This document shows, piece by piece, positions 1 to 5,022 of a stretch of 5,022 nt of DNA. Source of the DNA: an uncultured Collinsella sp. (GTDB lineage: Bacteria; Actinomycetota; Coriobacteriia; Coriobacteriales; Coriobacteriaceae); contig USHA01000099.1 of NCBI GenBank assembly GCA_900554325.1, forward strand, positions 1-5,022, written 5' to 3'. Under the pieces are notes generated by a model, which saw only the letters and a program-made list of their open reading frames with translations, was not told the origin of the DNA and searched no databases. How positions within the stretch are numbered: the stretch's first letter is position 1; each line of letters opens with the position of its first letter. The position numbers and the translations under genes were made by a program.

Positions 1-134
1 ACCATAAAGCGCGGCAGGTCGGCGGCGCAGGGAAGGGCGGCAAGCTGGTCGGAAAGCTCGGTGGCGGCAAATTGCCTGAGCTTGAGCTCGGGCTTGACCT
101 GCTTTTTCTGCTTACGACGACGCGGCTTGGACAT
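1..134 (-). CDS. N-terminal part of an unrecognised protein (runs off the left edge)
   Basis: An open frame reads leftward from an ATG at 134-132 and is still open at base 1, giving 44 codons. The protein starts MSKPRRRKQKKQVKPELKLR and continues to about ...DLPRFMV. The first 18 residues are strongly basic (nine Lys/Arg), followed by a more ordinary, possibly helical stretch (about residues 20-40). There is no signal peptide or membrane segment in the visible part. The start is supported by a purine-rich ribosome binding site, AAGGAAAG, about 6-8 bases upstream (reading leftward through roughly 148-140), and by the lack of coding potential beyond it. The basic start could suit a nucleic-acid or ribosome-binding protein, but that is only inference from charge. 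The gene lies downstream of the synthetase-like gene on the same strand, separated by a spacer holding a large inverted repeat. I do not recognise the family. Confidence 0.6.
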   Translation of the reverse strand, partial: MSKPRRRKQKKQVKPELKLRQFAATELSDQLAALPCAADLPRFM

Positions 135-153
135 CCGTCTTTCCTTCCACCTA

Positions 154-265
154 AATGATTATTCTGGGACGGGGATTAAATAATCATTCCATGACTCCCG
201 TCACAAAAAGACTGTACTGTGGCGCCCGGGAATGATTTTTTAATCCCCGTCCCAGAATAATCATT
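154..265. repeat. 37-bp near-perfect inverted repeat pair with internally palindromic arms
   Basis: Bases 154-190 are the reverse complement of 229-265 at 36 of 37 positions; the only mismatch is T181 against T238. The arms are separated by a 38-base spacer. Each arm is itself built as a dyad: in the left arm AATGATTATT (154-163) faces AATAATCATT (179-188), a perfect 10-bp palindrome around a 15-base core CTGGGACGGGGATTA. The right arm keeps most of this dyad. The AT-rich ends contrast with the GC-rich chromosome around it. The architecture resembles a pair of REP-type palindromes in opposite orientation, or a very short MITE-like element. No clear target-site duplication flanks 154 or 265. 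The whole unit is intergenic, starting 20 bases upstream of the left gene's start codon and ending 26 bases after the synthetase stop codon. The palindromes are seen directly; the mobile or REP nature is inference. Confidence 0.85.
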
Positions 266-274
266 CCCGGGCGC
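222..274 (-). terminator. 16-bp GC-clamped hairpin, possible transcription end for the synthetase gene
   Basis: Bases 222-237 (GCGCCCGGGAATGATT) pair perfectly with 259-274 around a 21-base loop. On the minus strand this hairpin starts about 17 bases after the synthetase stop codon, the usual place for a terminator. The tail is not classical: the first run of T on the minus strand (five, at 209-205) comes about a dozen bases after the stem. The stem uses the same sequence as the right arm of the larger inverted repeat, so the two folds exclude each other. The terminator role is inferred from position only. Confidence 0.35.
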
Positions 275-291
275 GTTGCTGCAGGCGTGCT

Positions 292-2442
292 TTAGTACTG
301 GCTCTCGTGCTTGCTGAAGAAGTCGAAGCGCGGGGGCAGCGGCTTCACGCGGTGCTCACCGGGCTTCTCGCCCAGGCTCTCCACGAACTCGTCCGTGGAG
401 GCAAAGATGTTATCCCAGCTAAAGAAGGCGACCGGGTCAACGTTGAAGTACTCGCAGATGAGCTCGCAGCCGGCCGGAACGATGCCGTGCATCAGGACGG
501 TGGCCACGCGCAGCTCGGTAAAGGCGTCGACGAGGGCCTGCGTCATGGCGGCGTTTGCTGGCTCGCCCTCGAGCTTGTTGGCGGCCTTGGAGGCGTCGCT
601 CCAGCGCTTGTTGGCGGCGCGCAGGTAGTCGTCACACACGGCAAGCGCGCGGTGCGTCTCGAACTTGTACATGGCCTGCTCAAAGGCAAGGGTTGCCTGC
701 TGGGCGGCTTCGACCACGGTGTCAGAAGCGGCACCAGCGGGGATGCAGCCGTTGCGGTAGGGGCTCTCGTCGCCCTCCTTGACGGCGACGCCGTAGAAGC
801 AGCTGCGTGCCAGACGGTTGAACACGCCGGTCAAAAGGGCGCTCTCCTTAAGGGCCGGGTCGATAACGCGCTTGTCGTCGCAGGCGCGCACCTCGTTGCC
901 GTCCTTGTCCTTGCCGGTCACGCGCGTGTCATATGCCTTGGGGCTAAAGCTTACCGGCTTCTCGGACAGGCCGAGCGACAGCCAGTGCGCGCGCATCTGC
1001 TCGCAGGTGTAGTGGTTGAGCAGGTCGTCTGCCGGCGGGGGAGGCGTCTGCGAGGACGAGCTGGCCTTTTTGCCCATGTAGAGCAGGTGGTAGCAGGCGC
1101 TGACGGTGCTCTGCGTGAGGTCCCAGCCCAGGGCCTCCCACATGGCGGTCTGCGCGATGCAGTAGAAGTAGATGTTGTCCTGACCGATAAACTGGTAGAT
1201 CTGTGCGTCGTCCGAGCACCACCAGTCGCGCCAGTCGAGCGAGCTGTGCTGGTAGGTGGGCGCGGGCACCTGTGTGGAGTCGGCAGCGGGCTCGCCCATG
1301 AGGGCGGCATCCTGGGCGGCGACGCCCTCGGTCACGCCGGCGGCCTTGGCATCGCGCGCGAGCACGGTACGCGTATAGCTGATGGGCGCCCACAGGCTCT
1401 CGGGCCAGCACCAGCAGGTGACGTCGGAAACGCCGTCGACCTGGGGCACCGGAACGCCCCAGTCGATGTTGCCGGTGATGCGGAAAGGCACGAGCGCCTT
1501 GCCGCTGCGGAAGCGCACGCCGCCGTTGGCGAGCACCGCATGGGCGTCGTCGCGCTCCTTCCAGCTGGGGAAGGTGACGGTAAAGCTGCTCTTGTTTCCC
1601 TCGGGCTCCAGCACGGTGTGCTCGGGCAGCTGGTCCTCGACGGCGTCGAAGGCCTCGCGGAACTTGTTCTGAATATAGAGCTGTGCCGGCAGCAGCCACT
1701 CCTCCATGGTCTTGGAGACCACGGAACGAACCTGCGGGTTCTGGGCGAGCTTGGCGGTGTAGGTCTTCATAAAGTCGAGGTAGGCCGGCAGGTCGAAGTA
1801 GAGGTTGTCGACCGGGCGCAGCTCGGGCACCTCGCCGGTGAGCTGGCTCTTGGGCGCGATGAGCTCCTCGGGCTCAAACTGGTGGCCCAGATCGCACTCG
1901 TCGGCATAAGCCTTCTCGGACTTGCAGCCCTGGATGGGGCAGCGGCCGATCACCTGACGGCCGTTGAGGAACGTGCCGGCCTTGGCGTCGTAGAACTGCA
2001 GCGTGGAGCGCTTGGAGATGGTGCCCTGCTCGTGCAGGCGCTCGATAATCTCGGCGGTCACCTCGTTGTGGATCTGGGCCGCCGGCTCAAGGCCCGAGCC
2101 GCCGTAGATGTCGCAGCTGATGTTGTAGTTGTTGAGGGTCGCGGCCTGGCGGGAGTGATTGGACTCGACATACTCGCCGATGGACTTGTCGTAGCCTTCG
2201 TTTTCCTTGAGCTTGCGGTAGCTCTCCATGATGGGCGAGCCATAGCAGTCGGTGCCCGAGGTGAAGATGACGTTCTCGCGGCCCAGACGGTCGCGCAGGA
2301 AGCGGGCGAAGAAGTCGGCCGGGACAAAGACGCCGCCGACGTGGCCAAAGTGAAGGCCCTTGTTGCCATAGGGCTCGCCGGCGGTAACGATGGCGCGGCG
2401 AGGCCAGCTGGGACGGTCGTTCATGGAGTATTTGGATGCCAT
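292..2442 (-). CDS. Methionyl-tRNA synthetase-like class I tRNA ligase with altered KMSKS loop
   Basis: The 716-residue cytosolic protein follows the methionyl-tRNA synthetase plan. In order it shows: the nucleotide-binding start EPYGNKGLHFGH (HIGH motif at 31-34); FTSGTDCYGSP (60-70), the counterpart of the usual TDEHG; a zinc-knuckle-like segment with C168, C173, C183 and H187; WGVPVP (328-333); WAPISY (351-356), where the usual motif is DAPIGY; FIGQDNIYFY (418-427); and a KMSKS-position loop GKKASSSSQ (457-465). A helical anticodon-binding-like domain follows (about 530-670), with an N542-x3-R546 pattern resembling the anticodon-reading pair of E. coli MetRS. There is no C-terminal EMAP/Arc1p-like tRNA-binding domain. 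About 60 extra residues (257-318) interrupt the catalytic region. The chosen ATG (2442-2440) has AAGGAG four bases upstream; ATGs 15 bases upstream and 18 bases downstream lack a comparable site. Family membership is clear. Whether it charges tRNA with methionine is uncertain because several catalytic positions are replaced. It may be a paralogue beside a standard metG elsewhere. Confidence 0.85.
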   Translation of the reverse strand: MASKYSMNDRPSWPRRAIVTAGEPYGNKGLHFGHVGGVFVPADFFARFLRDRLGRENVIFTSGTDCYGSPIMESYRKLKENEGYDKSIGEYVESNHSRQAATLNNYNISCDIYGGSGLEPAAQIHNEVTAEIIERLHEQGTISKRSTLQFYDAKAGTFLNGRQVIGRCPIQGCKSEKAYADECDLGHQFEPEELIAPKSQLTGEVPELRPVDNLYFDLPAYLDFMKTYTAKLAQNPQVRSVVSKTMEEWLLPAQLYIQNKFREAFDAVEDQLPEHTVLEPEGNKSSFTVTFPSWKERDDAHAVLANGGVRFRSGKALVPFRITGNIDWGVPVPQVDGVSDVTCWCWPESLWAPISYTRTVLARDAKAAGVTEGVAAQDAALMGEPAADSTQVPAPTYQHSSLDWRDWWCSDDAQIYQFIGQDNIYFYCIAQTAMWEALGWDLTQSTVSACYHLLYMGKKASSSSQTPPPPADDLLNHYTCEQMRAHWLSLGLSEKPVSFSPKAYDTRVTGKDKDGNEVRACDDKRVIDPALKESALLTGVFNRLARSCFYGVAVKEGDESPYRNGCIPAGAASDTVVEAAQQATLAFEQAMYKFETHRALAVCDDYLRAANKRWSDASKAANKLEGEPANAAMTQALVDAFTELRVATVLMHGIVPAGCELICEYFNVDPVAFFSWDNIFASTDEFVESLGEKPGEHRVKPLPPRFDFFSKHESQY

Positions 2443-2446
2443 GGGA

Positions 2447-2452
2447 CTCCTT
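2447..2452 (-). promoter_or_regulatory. Ribosome binding site fixing the synthetase-like gene start
   Basis: AAGGAG on the minus strand lies four bases before the ATG at 2442. It selects this ATG over the longer open frame reaching to 2535, whose extra residues (rich in Arg, Pro and His) look like untranslated leader. Confidence 0.7.
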
Positions 2453-2523
2453 CGCATATGGTGGGAGCGCGGCCGGGTGCGGGGCTCGGCGGCGCGGTGG
2501 TCAATTCGTGCATATCGTTCGAC

Positions 2524-2532
2524 ATTATCGCA
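2524..2532 (-). promoter_or_regulatory. Candidate extended -10 promoter for the synthetase-like gene
   Basis: Read on the minus strand the sequence is TGCGATAAT, an extended -10 (TGn plus GATAAT, one change from TATAAT). No convincing -35 lies 16-18 bases upstream, which extended -10 promoters tolerate. Transcription would start near 2517 and give a leader of about 75 bases before the ATG at 2442. The leader is too short for a T-box and shows no complete T-box motif. Confidence 0.4.
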
Positions 2533-2560
2533 CATGCGGACGGGTACGTGGCAGGGGCGC

Positions 2561-2571
2561 TATCCTAAGAT
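2561..2571 (+). promoter_or_regulatory. Candidate -10 region for the DUF3267-type gene, possibly leaderless
   Basis: TATCCT (2561-2566) and the overlapping TAAGAT (2566-2571) each match the -10 consensus at four of six positions. The first ends only eight bases before the ATG at 2575. No ribosome binding site lies at the usual distance; the only purine run (AGGGG, 2553-2557) is about 17 bases from the ATG. This layout suggests a leaderless transcript beginning at or next to the start codon, a common mode in actinobacteria. No clear -35 was found. Confidence 0.3.
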
Positions 2572-2574
2572 GCC

Positions 2575-3141
2575 ATGAATGAGATTTCCAACATACATGC
2601 GTTTGAGGACGAGGATTTTCTGCACGCCTGCTTTGTGTGGGGGATGGCCGTCGTCGGCGTGTTTGCCGTGTGCCTGGTGCCGGTGTTTATGCTGTTGGGC
2701 GGGCCTGCAGACTTGGATGCGGCTGACGCGGGCGGCTGGATGGCTATCGTGGGCTGGATAGTCGGCTTGGCTGCGATCTCAATGGCGTCGTTCGCCGTGC
2801 ACGAGCTGGTGCACGGTGTGTTTTTTAAGCTGCTGGCGCCTGCGGGCGCGAAGGTGACCTTTGGGGCGAATCGCGAGACGGCGATGATCTATGCCTGCGC
2901 CGAAGGCGTTGTGTATTCGCGCCGGCGGTACATGGCGGTTTGCCTGGCGCCGACGGTTGTTGTGACGACAACGCTTGCCCTGGGGTTTGCGTTTTCGGGT
3001 TATCCGCTGCTGTGCTATCTGGCTGCCGGCTTGCATTTGTCGGGCTGTGTAGGCGACTGGTATTACGTGCGGACCATTTTGCGCGACCGCCGCATTGTCG
3101 CCTGCGAGGATACGTCCTTTGGCGTGCGCTTTTTTGGGTGA
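2575..3141 (+). CDS. Membrane protein with HExxH motif, DUF3267-type putative zincin
   Basis: The 188-residue protein has four likely transmembrane segments (about 20-42, 55-75, 119-139 and 143-160). The second runs directly into HELVHGVFFK, an HExxH zinc-metalloprotease motif with H76, E77 and H80. A GD pair (G160-D161, in GCVGDWYY) follows the last segment, where an acidic third ligand could sit. This order matches DUF3267 putative zincin peptidases, which are membrane-embedded and of unknown substrate; proteolytic activity here is inferred from the motif alone. There is no signal peptide apart from the first membrane segment. The ATG at 2575 is kept because the next in-frame ATG (codon 24, at 2644) would remove part of the first membrane helix, although no good ribosome binding site precedes 2575. 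It diverges from the synthetase-like gene and leads the run to queH, ten bases before that gene's start, so the two are probably co-transcribed. No functional link to queuosine is known to me. Confidence 0.75.
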   Translation: MNEISNIHAFEDEDFLHACFVWGMAVVGVFAVCLVPVFMLLGGPADLDAADAGGWMAIVGWIVGLAAISMASFAVHELVHGVFFKLLAPAGAKVTFGANRETAMIYACAEGVVYSRRRYMAVCLAPTVVVTTTLALGFAFSGYPLLCYLAAGLHLSGCVGDWYYVRTILRDRRIVACEDTSFGVRFFG

Positions 3142-3145
3142 GGAG
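3140..3145 (+). promoter_or_regulatory. Ribosome binding site of queH, overlapping the upstream stop codon
   Basis: GAGGAG at 3140-3145 overlaps the TGA (3139-3141) of the DUF3267-type gene. It is six bases from the ATG at 3152 but directly abuts the ATG at 3146, so 3152 is the better start. The overlap points to translational coupling. Confidence 0.65.
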
Positions 3146-3151
3146 ATGTCG

Positions 3152-3727
3152 ATGAAGTCGTTGTTGCTGCATGCGTGCTGTGCACCATGCTCGCTTGAGC
3201 CGGTTCGCCTGCTGCGCGAGGAGGGGTTTGAGCCCACGATTTGCTGGACCAACCCCAATATTCAACCGCGCGATGAATGGCAGCGCCGCTTGGACGAGCT
3301 GCGCCGGTGGTGTGCCGATGGCGACATCGAGCTCATCGAGGCGGGGGAGGACCGCGAGCGCTGGGAGGCCGGCGTGGCCCCACTGGGCGCCGATCGGCCC
3401 CGTCGCTGTCGCGCGTGCTATGCCCTGCGTCTGGCCGAGGCATGCCGTGTGGCCCAGGAGCGTGGGTTTGAGTTTGTGGGTACGACGCTCGCCGTCTCGC
3501 CGTACCAGCTGTTCGATACCTGCAATGACGTGCTTGAGCGCTTGGCGGCGGCACATGGGCTCACCCCGGTGATTCGCGATTTTCGTCCGTATTACCCCGA
3601 GGCCACGCGTCGTTCGCGCGAGCAGGGCATGTACCGGCAGAATTACTGCGGCTGCCGATTCTCGGCCGTCGAGGCGGCCATGGACCGCGCCCGCATCCGC
3701 GACGAGCGCAAAGCCGCCAAAAAGTAG
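3152..3727 (+). CDS. queH: Epoxyqueuosine reductase QueH
   Basis: This 191-residue cytosolic enzyme reduces epoxyqueuosine to queuosine at position 34 of tRNA, the last step of queuosine synthesis. It is the non-homologous alternative to the cobalamin-dependent QueG. The family's cysteine motifs are all present: the N-terminal LLLHACCAPCS (C9, C10, C13), RCRACYALR (C86, C89) and YCGCRFS (C166, C168), which together supply the metal and iron-sulphur ligands. WTNPNIQP (32-39) and TTLAVSPYQ (111-119) are further recognisable family stretches. Length is normal for QueH. The start at 3152 gives MKSLLLHACC; the ATG two codons upstream would leave no gap after the ribosome binding site, so it is less likely but possible. 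The Lys/Arg-rich tail may contact tRNA (inference). The gene sits ten bases after the DUF3267-type gene and 64 bases before queA, which makes its substrate, so the assignment is well supported by context. Confidence 0.93.
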   Translation: MKSLLLHACCAPCSLEPVRLLREEGFEPTICWTNPNIQPRDEWQRRLDELRRWCADGDIELIEAGEDRERWEAGVAPLGADRPRRCRACYALRLAEACRVAQERGFEFVGTTLAVSPYQLFDTCNDVLERLAAAHGLTPVIRDFRPYYPEATRRSREQGMYRQNYCGCRFSAVEAAMDRARIRDERKAAKK

Positions 3728-3755
3728 TTCACTTGGGATGTCAGCCTGCTAGGAT
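3728..3755 (+). promoter_or_regulatory. Candidate promoter for queA between queH and queA
   Basis: TTCACT (3728-3733; four of six to TTGACA) and TAGGAT (3750-3755; four of six to TATAAT) are 16 bases apart. The -10 carries an upstream TGC (3747-3749), making an extended -10. Transcription would begin near 3762, leaving about 30 bases of leader with the ribosome binding site inside. It could supplement read-through from queH. Confidence 0.4.
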
Positions 3756-3777
3756 GTAGAGCGGACTTTAGCTATAT

Positions 3778-3783
3778 AAGGAG
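3778..3783 (+). promoter_or_regulatory. Ribosome binding site selecting the GTG start of queA
   Basis: AAGGAG is eight bases from the GTG at 3792 but 14 bases from the in-frame ATG at 3798. Normal spacing therefore favours GTG as the initiation codon. Confidence 0.7.
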
Positions 3784-3791
3784 TATCCGAC

Positions 3792-5009
3792 GTGTCTATG
3801 CGTACCGATGATTTTGACTACAACCTTCCTGAGGAACTGGTTGCCCAGGCGCCTGCCGAGCCGCGCGACTCCTGCCGCCTGCTGGTGGTTGATCGCAAAG
3901 GCTCCGAGACAGGAACGCCGCTAGAGCATGGCGGTACCGTCGAGCACCGCATCTTCCGTGACATCATCGACTATATCGAGCCGGGCGACGTGCTCGTCAT
4001 CAACCAGACGCGCGTGATGCCGGCCCGCCTGATCGGCCGCAAGGCCGGCTCGGGCGGTGTGGTCGAGACGCTGCTGCTCAAGCGCCGCGAGGACGTGGAT
4101 CCGCTCGGCCATGTGTGGGAGTGCCTGGTCAAGCCGGGCAAGCGTCTGAAGCCCGGCGCTCAGATTGAGTATCGCGCCGGCGGCGCCCATGCACCCGAGG
4201 GGGCTCCCGTGGTGCTGACGGCCGAGGTTGTCGACTTTGTCACCGATAGCCGCGGCGGCCGCTTGGTGCGTTTTGAGCCGGCCGGTTGCAATGCCGCCGG
4301 CGACCCGCGCACGCTCGACGATGCCATCCATGCTGCCGGCCACGTGCCGCTGCCGCCCTACATTACCGATTACGAGGGCGACCCCGAGAAGTACCAGACC
4401 GTCTACGCCATGAAGGAGGAGCACTCGGCTGCCGCTCCTACGGCGGGTCTGCATTTTACTCCTGAGCTCATGGCCGCTATCGAGGCCAAGGGTGCCAAGT
4501 TTGCCGCCGTCGAGCTCGAGGTGGGCATCGATACCTTCCGCTTGGTGGAGGAGGACGACCCTACGCAGCACGTCATGCACACCGAGCGCTACCATGTGTC
4601 GCAGGAGGTTGTCGACGCCGTGCACAAGGCTAAGGCCGAGGGGCATCGCGTGATCGCCGTCGGCACCACCGCAGTGCGTTCGCTCGAGAGCGCGTTTGAC
4701 GCGGACGCGCCGGTGTCCGATCCGGCCGTGACGGCGCGCTATTTTGAAGGCCGCGAGGACGGGGCCGATACGCTTGGCCGCGGTGACATCGTGGTGCGCG
4801 AGAACGCCACGACGCAGCTTTACCTCATGCCCGGCTCGACCTATCACGTGGTCGACGCGCTGATCACGAACTTCCACGTGCCGCGCTCCACGCTCATGAT
4901 GCTCGTGAGCGCGCTTGCCACCCGCGACCAGATCATGGATGCCTACGCCGCTGCCATCGAGGAGCGCTACCGCTTCTTCAGCTTCGGCGATGCGATGCTC
5001 ATCGAGTAA
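3792..5009 (+). CDS. queA: S-adenosylmethionine:tRNA ribosyltransferase-isomerase QueA
   Basis: This cytosolic enzyme transfers and isomerises the ribosyl part of S-adenosylmethionine onto preQ1 at tRNA position 34, making epoxyqueuosine. Family stretches occur in order: FDYNLPEELVAQ (8-19), PRDSCRLLV (24-32), GDVLVINQTRVMPARL (65-80), CLVKPGKRLKPG (111-122), PLPPYI (186-191), YQTVYA (201-206), the SAM-site block SAAAPTAGLHFTPEL (212-226), VIAVGTTAVRSLES (287-300), LITNFHVPRSTLMMLVSA (357-374) and the C-terminal ERYRFFSFGDAMLI (391-404). At 405 residues it is longer than the usual 340-360. The extra length lies in apparent insertions near residues 37-49, 131-139 and 303-338, while the core blocks are intact. 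The start is GTG at 3792, chosen by ribosome binding site spacing; ATG at 3798 is the alternative. It follows queH, so the last two queuosine enzymes are adjacent but in reverse order to the pathway. Thirteen bases after the stop codon remain in the window and show no terminator. Confidence 0.96.
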   Translation: MSMRTDDFDYNLPEELVAQAPAEPRDSCRLLVVDRKGSETGTPLEHGGTVEHRIFRDIIDYIEPGDVLVINQTRVMPARLIGRKAGSGGVVETLLLKRREDVDPLGHVWECLVKPGKRLKPGAQIEYRAGGAHAPEGAPVVLTAEVVDFVTDSRGGRLVRFEPAGCNAAGDPRTLDDAIHAAGHVPLPPYITDYEGDPEKYQTVYAMKEEHSAAAPTAGLHFTPELMAAIEAKGAKFAAVELEVGIDTFRLVEEDDPTQHVMHTERYHVSQEVVDAVHKAKAEGHRVIAVGTTAVRSLESAFDADAPVSDPAVTARYFEGREDGADTLGRGDIVVRENATTQLYLMPGSTYHVVDALITNFHVPRSTLMMLVSALATRDQIMDAYAAAIEERYRFFSFGDAMLIE

Positions 5010-5022
5010 TCTGCTTGAGGCG

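Noticed and set aside
175..206. Promoter for the left-edge gene within the inverted-repeat spacer
   Set aside because: On the minus strand a TTGTGA and a GATTAT can be paired, but the spacing is 15 bases and the second hexamer lies in the palindromic arm, so the match is not better than chance in this AT-rich patch.
2443..2517. Possible T-box leader upstream of the synthetase-like gene
   Set aside because: The minus-strand leader contains ACCACCGCG, which loosely resembles the end of the T-box motif. The leader is only about 75 bases, lacks the full motif and specifier stem, and shows no terminator/antiterminator pair.
2443..2535. Longer N-terminus for the synthetase-like protein (31 extra residues)
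   Set aside because: The extra residues are Arg/Pro/His-rich and unlike the family's start. The internal ATG at 2442 has a good AAGGAG, and the candidate promoter (-10 at 2524-2532) would start transcription near 2517, inside the extension.
307..2568. A 753-codon open frame on the plus strand, antisense to the whole synthetase-like gene
   Set aside because: It mirrors the minus-strand gene, as GC-rich third positions produce. The translation is low-complexity Ala/Gly/Val/Leu with no recognisable motif, while the minus-strand product has clear family motifs.
3921..4877. A 318-codon minus-strand open frame opposite queA
   Set aside because: It is a compositional shadow of queA, rich in His, Arg and Gly, with no motif and no ribosome binding site context.

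Overview
This is a GC-rich chromosomal window. The dense coding, G/C-rich third codon positions, Actinobacteria-style leader spacing and the queH-queA arrangement fit a Coriobacteriia-type gut actinobacterium, with a Collinsella-like organism as the best guess. That assignment rests on general recognition of the proteins and composition, not on a database search.

Layout from left to right. Bases 1-134 hold the first 44 codons of a minus-strand gene that runs off the left edge; its product is not recognised. Bases 135-291 are an intergenic spacer that is AT-rich in places. It is dominated by a 37-bp near-perfect inverted repeat (154-190 and 229-265) whose arms are themselves partly palindromic, and a second overlapping 16-bp hairpin lies at 222-274. 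Bases 292-2442 (minus) encode a 716-residue class I aminoacyl-tRNA synthetase of the methionyl-tRNA synthetase type. Its HIGH motif is intact, but its KMSKS loop and several other active-site positions are altered. Bases 2443-2574 are a divergent promoter region.

The plus strand then carries three genes in a row. The first is a four-helix membrane protein with an HExxH motif (DUF3267-type putative zincin, 2575-3141). The second is queH (epoxyqueuosine reductase, 3152-3727), whose ribosome binding site overlaps the stop codon of the preceding gene. The third is queA (tRNA ribosyltransferase-isomerase, GTG start, 3792-5009), preceded by a 64-base gap with its own candidate promoter.

QueA and QueH catalyse the last two steps of queuosine formation at the wobble base of tRNAs with GUN anticodons: QueA makes epoxyqueuosine from preQ1-tRNA and S-adenosylmethionine, and QueH reduces it to queuosine. 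Most of the window is therefore tRNA biology. The two points most worth a second look are the synthetase-like protein with the degraded catalytic loop and the nested inverted-repeat element between it and the left-edge gene. I saw no CRISPR array, tRNA or rRNA gene, transposase or phage gene.
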